A stretch of 13,159 nt of DNA from Paenibacillaceae bacterium (GTDB lineage: Bacteria; Bacillota; Bacilli; Paenibacillales; NBRC-103111), in assembly GCA_020697475.1 (NCBI GenBank), contig JAJFMO010000030.1, positions 1 through 13,159 on the forward strand, written 5' to 3'. A program made the position numbers and the translations under genes. Of the stretch, positions 12,731-13,159 are shown piece after piece (positions within the stretch are counted from its first letter, which is position 1; each line of letters starts with the position of its first letter). The notes below the pieces were generated by a model. That model had not been told where the DNA came from. It searched no databases and was given only the letters and a program-made list of their open reading frames with translations.

Positions 12731-13159
12731 ATGGGTAATCAAGCCATTCGTGAGCAGAAAGAAGCGATCGTCAATCAAATCGCCGAGAAATTGAAGAACA
12801 GTCCGTGCACGATTGTTGCCGATTATCGCGGCATCAACGTGGCTCAAGTCACCCAGCTGCGCAAGTCGCTGCGTGAGGCGGGCGTAGAATTCCAAGTGTT
12901 GAAGAACACGTTGTCGAGATTGGCGACAGTCAAGGCGGAGCTGACCGACTTGAACGAGTATTTGACGGGTCCGACCGTCATCGCCTTCAGCCAAGGCGAC
13001 ATCGTTGCTCCGGCAAAAATTTTGTCGGATTTTGCCAAGAAGAATGAGTTCCTCAAAGTTAAAGCCGGCGTAGTTGAAGGAAAAGTCGTAGACGCCAATC
13101 AGATCAAAGCTCTGGCCGAGCTGCCTTCGAGAGAAGGACTGCTGTCGATGCTGCTTAGC
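12731..13159 (+). CDS. rplJ: 50S ribosomal protein L10, 3' truncated by the window edge
   Basis: L10 anchors the L7/L12 dimers to the ribosomal stalk and, as the L10-L12 complex, represses its own mRNA. AGGAGGTGG lies seven bases before ATG 12731, one of the strongest ribosome binding sites here. The 143 visible codons are open to the last base, and the family is about 165-175 aa, so roughly 25 residues are missing. Hallmarks are VADYRGINVAQVTQLR (29-44), LKNTLSRLA (57-65), LTGPTVIAF (78-86) and LPSREGLLSMLL (131-142). The L7/L12-binding C-terminal helix lies mostly beyond the window. It is preceded by the matching regulatory leader. Confidence 0.97.
   Translation, partial: MGNQAIREQKEAIVNQIAEKLKNSPCTIVADYRGINVAQVTQLRKSLREAGVEFQVLKNTLSRLATVKAELTDLNEYLTGPTVIAFSQGDIVAPAKILSDFAKKNEFLKVKAGVVEGKVVDANQIKALAELPSREGLLSMLLS

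Noticed and set aside
12552..12794. 80-codon plus-strand frame in the L10 leader
   Set aside because: It overlaps the rplJ start in another frame and coincides with a known RNA leader. No ribosome binding site.
1..13159. Mobile element, CRISPR array, tRNA or rRNA
   Set aside because: No transposase or integrase motifs, no regularly spaced repeats, and no tRNA- or rRNA-like conserved sequence was seen. The gene order is standard housekeeping.

Overview
The window is chromosomal housekeeping DNA from a low-to-moderate GC Gram-positive bacterium. The order yacL-ispD-ispF-gltX-[T-box]-cysE-cysS-mrnC-rlmB-rae1-sigH-rpmG-secE-nusG-rplK-rplA-[L10 leader]-rplJ is the conserved Bacilli layout. The window also has strong GGAGG-type ribosome binding sites, frequent TTG and GTG starts, and a Spo0H-type sigma factor. 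A type II phosphatidylserine synthase and a small Cys-rich protein just upstream of yacL suggest Paenibacillaceae (Paenibacillus, Cohnella and relatives) rather than Bacillus itself. That family placement is inference.

Left part (1-1321): the end of pssA on the plus strand converges on an unidentified 131-residue gene on the minus strand. A long two-way terminator lies between them. The small gene has a clear sigma-A promoter, with a 12-bp direct repeat just upstream of its -35 box.

Isoprenoid and translation block (1322-9339): yacL (membrane PIN-TRAM protein) is followed by ispD and ispF, coupled through an ATGA overlap (MEP pathway), and then gltX. A new sigma-A promoter has its -35 box in the last two codons of gltX and drives a cysteine T-box leader of about 350 nt. 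Its antiterminator and terminator can both be drawn base by base. The leader controls cysE and cysS, which overlap by 20 nt. mrnC, rlmB and rae1, all RNA-processing or RNA-modifying enzymes, follow tightly and are probably on the same transcript.

Right part (9340-13159): sigH has its own promoter. After a 292-bp gap with little coding evidence come rpmG, secE, nusG, rplK and rplA. An L10 autoregulatory leader with a terminator-like hairpin precedes rplJ, which runs off the end of the window.

I found no mobile element, CRISPR array, tRNA, rRNA, phage gene or defence system. The interest lies in regulatory RNA detail, a few unusual starts, one unassigned gene and the sigH-rpmG gap. Nothing here amounts to a convincing undescribed multi-gene system.
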